Positions 1 through 5,931 of a DNA stretch of 5,931 nt are shown here, piece by piece. The stretch spans positions 1 to 5,931 of the forward strand of contig CANSYV010000108.1 of the NCBI GenBank assembly GCA_947651335.1, given 5' to 3'. This stretch comes from an uncultured Lachnospiraceae bacterium. GTDB lineage: Bacteria; Bacillota; Clostridia; Lachnospirales; Lachnospiraceae. Every line of letters begins with the position of its first letter. Positions within the stretch are counted from its first letter, which is position 1. Below the pieces are notes generated by a model. The model saw only the letters and a program-made list of their open reading frames with translations. It did not search any database and was not told the DNA's origin. The translations under genes and the position numbers were made by a program.

Positions 1-43
1 GGTCTCTTTCACTTTCGCGAAACTTAAGAAAGTGAAAGAGACC
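1..43. repeat. Perfect 16-bp inverted repeat with 11-bp spacer
   Basis: Arm 1 (1-16) is GGTCTCTTTCACTTTC and arm 2 (28-43) is its exact reverse complement, GAAAGTGAAAGAGACC. The spacer is GCGAAACTTAA. The repeat sits inside the coding frame of the nuclease-ATPase gene, encoding VSFTF on one arm and KVKET on the other. It touches the window edge, so it may extend further left. The repeat is directly visible; its origin is not known. Options are a templated quasi-palindrome mutation, a mobile-element footprint, or a fold-back assembly error. Confidence 0.9.
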
Positions 44-1393
44 TCATTTATCAATACCCGAAAGCGGATATGCCGGATTATCAAGAGTTTATATAATCAT
101 TACGATTTCCTGCTGGAAAGTGATGTGCTCAATGAAGATGAGAAGATGACATTTAGGGAGATATCTGTTGATATGGAGGATGATCTCGCGGCGGATTCTC
201 TTAATATTCTGTCAGATTATCTGATGCGCTATTATGGGAAAAAGGTAATGATTCTTCTGGATGAGTATGATACGCCTATGCAGGAAGCCTATGTGAACGG
301 TTATTGGGGGGAGCTGATGCCATTTATCAGCAATCTGTTCAATGCCTCATTTAAGACCAATCCTTTTCTGGAAAAAGCTCTGATGACTGGAATTATAAGA
401 GTCAGCAGAGAGTTTGCGGTCACTGCAGCATCAGAGCTGTATGCAGACAGTTTTGGATTTACACAGCAGGAAGTATGGGAAGCTCTGGATGAGTATGGTC
501 TGAGAGGGAAAAGGGAGAAAGTAAAAGACTGGTACGACGGATTTACGTTTGGGCGGAGAAGAGATATTTATAACCCATGGTCCATATTGAATTATTTGAA
601 ATTTAAAAAATTTTCCCCCTATTGGGCCAATACCAGCAGCAATAGTCTGGCAAACCAGTTAATCCGCAGGGGAAATGCGGATGTGAAAATGATTTTTGAA
701 GATCTGTTATCTGGCAGAACCTTTTGGGCCGAGATCGATGAACAGATTGTATTCAGCCAGCTGGACGACCACACGGATGCCATCTGGAGCCTTTTTCTCG
801 CCAGCGGATATCTGCGGCTTGAGACTTACCGCATGGATGAAGAAACGGGGACAGATGAATATGAGCTGGCACTGACCAACAAAGAAGTCCGTATTATGTT
901 CAAAAAGTTGATTGAGGGATGGTTTGCAAAGGCGGCTCCGGCGTATAATCAATTTATCAAAGCGCTTTTGGCTGGGGACAAAAAGGCTATGAACCAGTAT
1001 ATTAACCGGGTGGCGCTGGCAACGTTCAGCTATTTTGACACTGGGAAGCATCCGTCAAAGGAGACAGAACCGGAACGTTTTTACCATGGATTTGTCCTTG
1101 GGCTGATGGTGGAGCTGGCAGATAGATATGTGATCACATCTAACCGGGAGAGTGGATTTGGCAGGTATGATGTGATACTGGAGCCCCGTGAAAAGAATCT
1201 TGACGCGTTTATTCTGGAATTTAAAGTGTTTGACCCGGATGAGGAAGACACCCTGGAAGATACTGTGAAGGCGGCATTGAACCAGATTGCGTGCAGACGG
1301 TATGGGGTGTCTCTGGAGGAGAAGGGCATCAGGCCGGAATGTATACGGGCGTATGGATTTGCTTTTGAGGGAAAGAGGGTTTTGCTTGGATAG
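2..1393 (+). CDS. AAA-ATPase-like / PD-(D/E)XK nuclease family protein, 5' end missing
   Basis: This is the C-terminal part of the AAA-ATPase-like plus PD-(D/E)XK nuclease family (Pfam AAA-ATPase_like and PDDEXK_9, formerly DUF1703). The frame is open to the left edge. The GTG at 32 has no Shine-Dalgarno and the residues before it (VSFTFAK) look like family sequence, so the true start and Walker A lie upstream. Numbering from that GTG, Walker B is VMILLDEYD (72-80), YDGFTFG is at 168-174, and the nuclease core is SNRESGFGRYD (370-380) followed by ILEFK (394-398), giving D380, E396 and K398. Relatives as I remember them carry SIFSDLNNL after RVSKE; here RVSRE (123-127) passes straight to FAVTAASELYA, so about nine residues seem missing. 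The reading frame is otherwise intact to the TAG. The cellular role of this family is not established. Its first few hundred bases look more AT-rich than the downstream genes. It may be an accessory insertion or a decaying paralogue. Family call is firm; function and activity are open. Confidence 0.88.
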   Translation, partial: VSFTFAKLKKVKETSFINTRKRICRIIKSLYNHYDFLLESDVLNEDEKMTFREISVDMEDDLAADSLNILSDYLMRYYGKKVMILLDEYDTPMQEAYVNGYWGELMPFISNLFNASFKTNPFLEKALMTGIIRVSREFAVTAASELYADSFGFTQQEVWEALDEYGLRGKREKVKDWYDGFTFGRRRDIYNPWSILNYLKFKKFSPYWANTSSNSLANQLIRRGNADVKMIFEDLLSGRTFWAEIDEQIVFSQLDDHTDAIWSLFLASGYLRLETYRMDEETGTDEYELALTNKEVRIMFKKLIEGWFAKAAPAYNQFIKALLAGDKKAMNQYINRVALATFSYFDTGKHPSKETEPERFYHGFVLGLMVELADRYVITSNRESGFGRYDVILEPREKNLDAFILEFKVFDPDEEDTLEDTVKAALNQIACRRYGVSLEEKGIRPECIRAYGFAFEGKRVLLG

Positions 1394-1442
1394 CTGTGTA
1401 TGATTTTTCAGGCGTGCACTGGGATAATTGTGCCAGGAATGG

Positions 1443-1469
1443 GCATAGTATGGTTGGAAAAAGATAGTA
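1443..1469 (+). promoter_or_regulatory. Possible forespore (sigma-G/F type) promoter of gpr
   Basis: GCATA at 1443-1447 is an exact match to the -35 element used by forespore sigma factors (G-Y-ATA). The best -10 candidate, GATAGTA at 1463-1469, matches CATNNTA imperfectly and the 15-bp spacer is short for sigma-G. The position would give a leader of roughly 20 bases before the gpr Shine-Dalgarno, which is reasonable. In Bacillus subtilis gpr is transcribed in the forespore. This is a weak match in a 105-base gap and may be chance. Confidence 0.22.
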
Positions 1470-1498
1470 CTTAGTTAGACACACAGAGAGGAGATACT

Positions 1499-2407
1499 AT
1501 GCAGACGAATTATCGGATTCGGACAGATCTGGCGCTGGAGTCAAAGGAACGGTTTGAACGGGACAACGTGGAGATTGGCGGGGTGGTGATTCGGGAATTC
1601 TATGACGAGGAGCGGGATATCCAGACTACATGGGTAAAAATTGAGACGGAAAAAGGGGCAAAAGCCATGGGAAAACCCCAGGGTACTTATATTACCATGG
1701 AAGCACCCAATATGTCCGTGCCGGATGAGGATTACCACCGGGAGATTTCCAAAGAACTGTCGAAGCATCTGCGGAAACTGGCATCCCTGGACAAGGAAAA
1801 GTCAGTGCTGGTGGTGGGGCTGGGAAACCGTGATGTAACCCCGGATGCGCTGGGACCTAATGTGATTCAGAACCTGCATATTACCCGCCATGTTCTGCGG
1901 GAGTACGGCACGCTGGGAATGGGAGAGGAACGGGCTCATGCAGTCAGCGGCATTGTGCCCGGTGTCATGGCTCAGACCGGGATGGAGACCCTGGAGATTA
2001 TCCAGGGAGTTGTGGCGGAGGTGAAGCCGGATGTGGTCATCGCCATTGATGCTCTGGCGGCCAGGAGTACAAAGCGGCTGAACCGGACCATTCAGATTAC
2101 AGATACAGGGATCAATCCGGGCTCCGGTGTGGGAAACCACAGAGACGGTCTGAACGCGGAGACGCTGGGGATTCCGGTAATCGGCATCGGCATTCCCACC
2201 GTGGTGGACGCGGCCACCATTGTCCACGACGCCATGGCTCATCTTCTGGAGACACTGGAGGAACAGGAGCAGAAAGAATTTCTGGAGGAAATGATTTCCC
2301 CTCATCTGCACAGTATGTTTGTCACCCCCAAAGACGTGGATGAGACAGTAAAACGGCTGGGGTATACCATTTCAGAAGGGCTCAATATGGCTTTGGAGTA
2401 TGTATAA
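1499..2407 (+). CDS. gpr: GPR endopeptidase (germination protease)
   Basis: GPR starts the breakdown of the DNA-binding small acid-soluble spore proteins in the spore core at germination. It is an atypical aspartic protease made as a zymogen. The aspartates equivalent to the catalytic pair of Bacillus megaterium GPR (D127 and D193) are visible: D116 in GNRDVTPDALGP and D184 in VVIAIDALAAR. Other family blocks are ITRH (128-131), SGIVPGVMAQTGMET (150-164), GINPGSGVGN (204-213) and GIPVIGIGIPTVVDA (224-238). Near the N-terminus RTDLALES (8-15) matches the autoprocessing site, so cleavage after D10 would release a ten-residue propeptide. At 302 aa it is shorter than Bacillus GPR; most of the loss lies between the LLETLEE helix (249-255) and FVTPKDVD (274-281), as in clostridial forms. 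AGGAG (1489-1493) lies five bases before the ATG. spoIIP follows after 51 bases. Confidence 0.97.
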   Translation: MQTNYRIRTDLALESKERFERDNVEIGGVVIREFYDEERDIQTTWVKIETEKGAKAMGKPQGTYITMEAPNMSVPDEDYHREISKELSKHLRKLASLDKEKSVLVVGLGNRDVTPDALGPNVIQNLHITRHVLREYGTLGMGEERAHAVSGIVPGVMAQTGMETLEIIQGVVAEVKPDVVIAIDALAARSTKRLNRTIQITDTGINPGSGVGNHRDGLNAETLGIPVIGIGIPTVVDAATIVHDAMAHLLETLEEQEQKEFLEEMISPHLHSMFVTPKDVDETVKRLGYTISEGLNMALEYV

Positions 2408-2424
2408 ACCGGGTATAAACCGGG
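2403..2424 (+). repeat. 11-bp tandem duplication across the gpr stop codon
   Basis: TATAAACCGGG occurs twice back to back, at 2403-2413 and 2414-2424, with no mismatch. The first copy contains the gpr TAA stop (2405-2407). The repeat shortens no gene. Its second copy supplies the ATA of a possible mother-cell promoter for spoIIP. Confidence 0.9.
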
Positions 2425-2441
2425 AAGTTCTGTCATATAAC
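2413..2441 (+). promoter_or_regulatory. Possible sigma-E-like promoter of spoIIP
   Basis: GTATAAA (2413-2419) and CATATAAC (2434-2441) resemble the sigma-E -35 (core ATA) and -10 (CATACANT) elements, with 16 bases between ATA and CATA, which is a normal spacing. In Bacillus subtilis spoIIP is a mother-cell gene, so a promoter here is expected. Against it, the start of transcription would fall near 2448, inside the spoIIP Shine-Dalgarno AAGGGG (2446-2451), which would leave a very short leader. Treat as tentative; readthrough from gpr is the alternative. Confidence 0.22.
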
Positions 2442-2458
2442 ATCTAAGGGGTGATTGG

Positions 2459-3634
2459 TTGACCAACTGGCAGAAACTCATTTGCATATTGCTGAGCCTG
2501 TGTATGATCGGGCTGCTGTTTATATATTTACCCGGATTTTATCCCATGCCCATGCAGGAGACGGGGATGGTGGATAAGCTGTTCCACCAGTTCCCTGTCT
2601 ATGGCTATATGAAGAATCAGGCGGTCTACGCACCGACCATAGAAGATGAGTATACATACGATAAGATCGTGGAGGCCAATGCCAAATATCTTCGGGAACA
2701 GGTGGAAGATGAAAATCAGCTGGCACAGGAAAAACAGACGGAAAAGGAGACACAGAATCAGGAGAAGCCATCCCATGATACATCTTCTCAGGAGAAAGAA
2801 AAATCGTCTTCCGGTGAGACGAAGCGGGCGTCGGCACCGGTGGAACCACAGATTGAGATTACCAGGGAACAGTTGGAGAATTACGACTATTTGCTGGGAA
2901 ATTTTTTTATTGTAGACAGCACCACAGCGGTGGATGCCTCCAGGATCAATGCCGCCGGACTGCTGGATGTGGATATGTCTATAGAAAAGAATCAGGAAGT
3001 GCCCCAGATTCTCATTTACCACACCCATTCCCAGGAGGGATTCGCAGACTCCAGGGAGGGGAATCCGGAAGATACGGTGGCAGGGGTAGGGGATTATCTC
3101 ACAGAGCTGCTGACAGACCAATACGGCTATCAGGTGATCCACAATACAGATACATTTGATGTGGTCAATGGGCAGATTGACAGAAACAGCGCATACGATT
3201 ATTCTCTGGCGGTGGTGGAGCAGATTTTAGAGGAAAATCCTTCCATTGAGGTGGTGATTGACCTGCACCGGGACGGGGTGGCCGAGGACAGGCGTCTGGT
3301 GACGGAAGTGAACGGGAAGCCCACTGCCAACTTTATGTTTTTTAACGGGCTCAGCTACAGCGCTCTCAACGGGGAAGTGACGTACCTGCCCAATCCTTAT
3401 GTGCAGGAGAATCTGGCCTTTTCCTTTCAGCTGAATCTGGAGGCGGCCCGGTATTATCCAGGGCTGAGCCGGAATATCTATCTGTCCAGCCTGCGGTATA
3501 ATCTGCATGTGCGTCCCCGCGCCATTCTCCTGGAGGCAGGAGCTCAGACCAACACGGTGCAGGAGGTGAAAAATGCCATGGAGCCTTTTGCACAAATTCT
3601 GGACCAGGTGCTTCAGGGAAGCGGAGGAAATTAA
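2459..3634 (+). CDS. spoIIP: Stage II sporulation protein P, membrane-anchored cell-wall amidase/endopeptidase
   Basis: SpoIIP cleaves septal peptidoglycan together with SpoIID and SpoIIM during forespore engulfment. The 391-aa protein has one N-terminal membrane segment (about 7-25, hydrophobic ICILLSLCMIGLLFIYL), then an outside region. A low-complexity linker rich in Glu, Gln, Lys and Ser (about 82-125) leads to the hydrolase domain (about 140-390). Candidate metal-binding and catalytic residues are H188 and H190 in IYHTHSQE, H270 in IDLHRDG, and E359 in ILLEAGAQTN. The start is TTG: AAGGGG at 2446-2451 lies seven bases upstream and an in-frame TAA at 2438-2440 leaves no earlier option. 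The next in-frame Met is residue 16, inside the membrane segment. It sits directly after gpr, as in other spore formers. The yqxA gene found after spoIIP in Bacillus subtilis is absent. Confidence 0.96.
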   Translation: MTNWQKLICILLSLCMIGLLFIYLPGFYPMPMQETGMVDKLFHQFPVYGYMKNQAVYAPTIEDEYTYDKIVEANAKYLREQVEDENQLAQEKQTEKETQNQEKPSHDTSSQEKEKSSSGETKRASAPVEPQIEITREQLENYDYLLGNFFIVDSTTAVDASRINAAGLLDVDMSIEKNQEVPQILIYHTHSQEGFADSREGNPEDTVAGVGDYLTELLTDQYGYQVIHNTDTFDVVNGQIDRNSAYDYSLAVVEQILEENPSIEVVIDLHRDGVAEDRRLVTEVNGKPTANFMFFNGLSYSALNGEVTYLPNPYVQENLAFSFQLNLEAARYYPGLSRNIYLSSLRYNLHVRPRAILLEAGAQTNTVQEVKNAMEPFAQILDQVLQGSGGN

Positions 3635-3675
3635 GCTGTTTCAAAAAATTTTGCCAGAAATTCACAACACTTTTA

Positions 3676-3704
3676 TTGAAGAATTTGTGCTGTAATGATA
3701 TACT
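3676..3704 (+). promoter_or_regulatory. Sigma-A promoter of lepA, extended -10 type
   Basis: TTGAAG (3676-3681) and TATACT (3699-3704) are separated by exactly 17 bases. TG at 3696-3697 with one base before the -10 forms a perfect extended -10 (TGNTATACT). The -10 matches the consensus at five of six positions, the -35 at four of six. Transcription would start near 3711, giving a leader of about 65 bases before the lepA ATG. It separates the vegetative lepA gene from the sporulation genes upstream. I see no strong intrinsic terminator after spoIIP, so readthrough is also possible. Confidence 0.7.
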
Positions 3705-3719
3705 GATACATACTTTACG

Positions 3720-3758
3720 ATGAAAGTTCCGGCAGGTATCACCACAGGGGTCTTTCAT
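3720..3758 (+). other. Possible stem-loop in the lepA leader
   Basis: ATGAAAG (3720-3726) pairs exactly with CTTTCAT (3752-3758). Inside a single T-T mismatch, TCC (3728-3730) can pair with GGG (3748-3750), leaving a 17-base loop. Five T residues (3758-3762) follow, immediately before the lepA Shine-Dalgarno AGGAGG (3763-3768). The arrangement resembles a weak attenuator or a structure that could affect ribosome access. The stem is AT-rich and may be chance. Confidence 0.35.
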
Positions 3759-3775
3759 TTTTAGGAGGAAAAAGG

Positions 3776-5590
3776 ATGTCAGTTACCAATCAGAGTAAAA
3801 TCAGGAATTTTTGTATTATAGCACATATTGACCACGGAAAGTCCACACTTGCAGACCGGATTATTGAGATGACCGGACTTCTCACAGACCGGGAGATGCA
3901 GTCCCAGGTACTGGATAACATGGAACTGGAGCGGGAGCGGGGCATTACCATCAAGGCCCAGGCTGTGCGCACTGTTTATAAAGCAAAGGACGGGGAGGAG
4001 TATATTTTCAATCTGATCGACACCCCGGGGCATGTGGATTTTAACTATGAAGTTTCCAGAAGCCTTGCGGCCTGTGACGGGGCTATTCTGGTGGTGGATG
4101 CGGCCCAGGGGATTGAGGCCCAGACCCTTGCCAATGTATATCTGGCCCTGGACCACGATCTGGATGTGGTTCCGGTGCTCAATAAGATTGACCTGCCCAG
4201 CGCGGAGCCGGAGCGGGTGATTAACGAAATTGAAGATATCATCGGCATTGAGGCCCAGGATGCCCCGCAGATTTCCGCTAAGACAGGAGAGCATGTGGAG
4301 GATGTGCTGGAGCGGATTGTGGAGAAGATTCCCGCGCCGGGGGGCGATATCCATGCGCCTTTAAAAGCATTGATTTTCGATTCTCTCTACGACTCTTACA
4401 AAGGGGTGATTGTGTTCTGCCGGATTATGGAGGGCAGTGTGAAGAAAGGAACCCCTATCCGCATGATGGCCACCGGCGCTGTGGCGGAAGTGGTGGAAGT
4501 GGGGTATTTCGGCGCGGGACAGTTCATACCCTGTGAGGAACTGCAGGCGGGGATGGTGGGATATCTCACAGCTAGCATAAAAAATGTGAGGGACACCCGG
4601 GTGGGGGATACCATCACCAACCACCTGCATCCCTGCGAAGAAGCGCTTCCAGGTTATAAAAAAGTGAATTCCATGGTTTACTGCGGACTCTATCCTGCAG
4701 ACGGAGCCAAATACCAGGACCTGAGGGAAGCGCTGGAAAAACTTCAGCTCAACGATGCTGCCCTTCAGTACGAGCCGGAGACATCGGCGGCGCTGGGGTT
4801 TGGATTCCGCTGCGGTTTTCTGGGACTGCTGCATCTGGAAATTATCCAGGAGAGGCTGGAGAGGGAATACAGCCTGGATCTCATCACCACAGCCCCAGGC
4901 GTTATCTATAAAGTCTATAAGACAAACGGGGAGATGATGGAGCTGACCAATCCCTCCAATCTGCCGGACCCATCGGAGATTGACTACATGGAAGAACCCA
5001 TTGTGGCTGCTGAGATTATGGTGACCACGGAATATATCGGTTCCATTATGGAACTGTGCCAGGAGCGCAGGGGCCAGTACCAGGGAATGGAGTATATGGA
5101 GGAAACCCGTGCCCTCTTGAAATATCATCTGCCCCTCAATGAGATTATCTATGATTTCTTTGACGCGCTGAAGTCCCGTTCCAGGGGCTACGCCTCCCTG
5201 GACTACGAGCCCTGCGGCTATGAACGCAGCAAGCTGGTAAAACTGGATATCCTGGTGAACAAGGAAGAAGTGGATGCTCTGTCCTTTATCGTCCACGGGG
5301 ATACTGCCTACGAGCGGGGCAGGAAAATGTGTGAGAAATTAAAAGAAGAGATTCCCAGACAGCTCTTTGAAATCCCCATACAGGCTGCAATCGGCAGCAA
5401 GATTATCGCCAGGGAGACCGTGAAAGCCCTGAGAAAAGATGTGCTGGCCAAGTGCTACGGCGGCGACATCACCCGGAAGAAGAAACTGCTGGAAAAACAA
5501 AAAGAAGGTAAGAAGCGCATGCGCCAGGTGGGGAATGTGGAGATTCCGCAGAAGGCGTTTATGAGTGTTTTGAAGCTGGATGATAAGTAA
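3776..5590 (+). CDS. lepA: Elongation factor 4 (LepA), ribosome-associated translational GTPase
   Basis: LepA/EF4 is a cytoplasmic or membrane-associated GTPase that binds ribosomes; it is linked to back-translocation and to translation initiation or 30S assembly. All GTPase motifs are intact: G1 AHIDHGKST (16-24), switch [11 protein letters not shown] (53-62), G3 DTPGHVDF (82-89), G4 NKID (136-139) and G5 SAK (167-169). Domain II (about 190-280) and the EF-G-like domains III and V (about 290-490) follow. The LepA-specific C-terminal domain ends in the basic tail [19 protein letters not shown], then [17 protein letters not shown], so it is LepA rather than EF-G, TypA or a tetracycline-resistance protein. 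Length (604 aa) is normal. AGGAGG at 3763-3768 lies seven bases before the ATG. It has its own promoter at 3676-3704 and probably continues into hemW. I see nothing unusual in the protein. Confidence 0.99.
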   Translation: MSVTNQSKIRNFCIIAHIDHGKSTLADRIIEMTGLLTDREMQSQVLDNMELERERGITIKAQAVRTVYKAKDGEEYIFNLIDTPGHVDFNYEVSRSLAACDGAILVVDAAQGIEAQTLANVYLALDHDLDVVPVLNKIDLPSAEPERVINEIEDIIGIEAQDAPQISAKTGEHVEDVLERIVEKIPAPGGDIHAPLKALIFDSLYDSYKGVIVFCRIMEGSVKKGTPIRMMATGAVAEVVEVGYFGAGQFIPCEELQAGMVGYLTASIKNVRDTRVGDTITNHLHPCEEALPGYKKVNSMVYCGLYPADGAKYQDLREALEKLQLNDAALQYEPETSAALGFGFRCGFLGLLHLEIIQERLEREYSLDLITTAPGVIYKVYKTNGEMMELTNPSNLPDPSEIDYMEEPIVAAEIMVTTEYIGSIMELCQERRGQYQGMEYMEETRALLKYHLPLNEIIYDFFDALKSRSRGYASLDYEPCGYERSKLVKLDILVNKEEVDALSFIVHGDTAYERGRKMCEKLKEEIPRQLFEIPIQAAIGSKIIARETVKALRKDVLAKCYGGDITRKKKLLEKQKEGKKRMRQVGNVEIPQKAFMSVLKLDDK

Positions 5591-5648
5591 AGAGCTGAAG
5601 CAGGAAATTGCTGAATCAAAAAATGTAGTTAAGCAGAATAGGAAATAA
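5580..5648 (+). CDS. Possible 22-codon open frame overlapping the lepA stop
   Basis: An ATG at 5580-5582 lies inside the last codons of lepA in another frame and opens a 22-residue frame ending at TAA 5646-5648, nine bases before the hemW ATG. The product starts [13 protein letters not shown] and is rich in Lys and Glu. No good Shine-Dalgarno precedes it, but ribosomes finishing lepA could restart here. hemW also has a poor Shine-Dalgarno, so coupling through this frame is conceivable. I recognise no family. Most likely it is chance; the frame is real but its translation is only an inference. Confidence 0.15.
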   Translation: MISKELKQEIAESKNVVKQNRK

Positions 5649-5657
5649 GAACAGGCC

Positions 5658-5931
5658 ATGAAACGAAAGATGCGGTTATACGTACACATTCCGTTTTGTG
5701 TACAAAAATGTCTATACTGTGATTTTTTATCCTGGCGTGACAGCCGGGAGAATCAGGCGCGTTATGTTCAGGCATTGTGCAGGGAGATACGCGCCTGCAG
5801 GGGAAGATATCCACAGCGGGTATCTTCTTTGTTTTTCGGGGGCGGTACGCCCTCAGTGCTGGAGCCGGGGCAGATAACGGATATTATGGAGGCGCTGGCG
5901 GAAGTCTTTTCTTTTGAAGCAGATTCGGAGA
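5658..5931 (+). CDS. hemW: HemW, radical-SAM-type heme chaperone (formerly HemN-like), 3' end missing
   Basis: The first 91 codons are present; the gene runs off the right edge. HemW belongs to the radical SAM superfamily, binds a [4Fe-4S] cluster and heme, and is thought to deliver heme to respiratory enzymes; many databases still call it oxygen-independent coproporphyrinogen III oxidase. The N-terminus reads RLYVHIPFCVQKCLYCDFLSW with the cluster motif CxxxCxxC at C14, C18 and C21. SLFFGGGTPSVLEP (57-70) is the glycine-rich S-adenosylmethionine strand motif. True HemN has an extra Cys just after the cluster motif; here Asp-Phe follows, as in HemW. Two starts are possible, ATG 5658 or ATG 5670. 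An in-frame TAA at 5646-5648 blocks anything earlier. Neither has a good Shine-Dalgarno; AGG at 5653-5655 is only two bases from the first. Position after lepA matches the conserved Firmicute order. Confidence 0.95.
   Translation, partial: MKRKMRLYVHIPFCVQKCLYCDFLSWRDSRENQARYVQALCREIRACRGRYPQRVSSLFFGGGTPSVLEPGQITDIMEALAEVFSFEADSE

Noticed and set aside
32..34. GTG at 32 as the real start of the first gene
   Set aside because: It has no Shine-Dalgarno, the frame is open to the left edge with family-like residues, and the family's Walker A region would be missing. The gene almost certainly starts outside the window.
1394..1442. Terminator or sigma-A promoter after the nuclease-ATPase gene
   Set aside because: Only short imperfect pairings such as GCAC/GTGC are present, and GATAAT at 1423-1428 has no acceptable -35 at the right distance.
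2528..3142. 204-codon open frame on the minus strand opposite spoIIP
   Set aside because: It is a shadow of spoIIP with no ribosome site or recognisable domain.
3635..3700. Intrinsic terminator after spoIIP
   Set aside because: CACAA (3663-3667) and TTGTG (3685-3689) pair over only five bases with no GC-rich stem and no T run after them. The near-palindrome CAAAAAATTTTG just after the stop is also too weak.
4361..5296. 311-codon open frame on the minus strand opposite lepA
   Set aside because: It lies wholly within lepA, has no family motifs, and is explained by lepA codon bias; lepA itself is complete and canonical.
1..5931. CRISPR array, tRNA, rRNA, riboswitch or transposase
   Set aside because: I saw no regularly spaced repeats, no tRNA or rRNA-like stretches, no recognisable riboswitch core and no transposase or integrase motifs on either strand.

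Overview
The window looks like chromosome from an endospore-forming Firmicute, most likely class Clostridia and perhaps Lachnospiraceae. The basis is a germination protease next to a stage II sporulation amidase, a short clostridial-type GPR, strong Shine-Dalgarno sites, and a nuclease-ATPase family that is common and often multicopy in gut Lachnospiraceae. The taxonomic placement is inference from gene content and remembered family sequences; no search was run.

Layout, all genes on the + strand. (1) Positions 2-1393: the 3' part of an AAA-ATPase-like/PD-(D/E)XK nuclease family gene that runs in from the left edge. It holds a perfect inverted repeat at 1-43 and appears to lack a conserved internal segment. 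(2) 1499-2407: gpr, the protease that degrades small acid-soluble spore proteins at germination. (3) 2459-3634: spoIIP, the membrane-anchored peptidoglycan hydrolase of engulfment, starting at TTG. (4) 3776-5590: lepA (EF4), a ribosome-associated GTPase, behind its own good extended -10 promoter and a short leader with a possible stem-loop. (5) 5658-5931: the 5' end of hemW, a radical-SAM-type heme chaperone, cut by the right edge. No gap exceeds 300 bases; the largest is the 141-base lepA leader region.

The order gpr-spoIIP-lepA-hemW is the conserved Firmicute arrangement. In Bacillus subtilis it runs gpr-spoIIP-yqxA-lepA-hemW-hrcA-grpE-dnaK. yqxA is absent here, and hrcA would be expected beyond the right edge. 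The first two genes serve sporulation and germination; lepA and hemW are vegetative housekeeping genes, which fits a fresh sigma-A promoter between spoIIP and lepA. The nuclease-ATPase gene is the accessory element.

I see no convincing new multi-gene system. The points worth a second look are small: the edge inverted repeat and the two apparent in-frame indels in the ATPase gene, an 11-bp tandem duplication across the gpr stop that supplies a possible promoter element for spoIIP, the lepA leader, and a 22-codon open frame overlapping the lepA stop.
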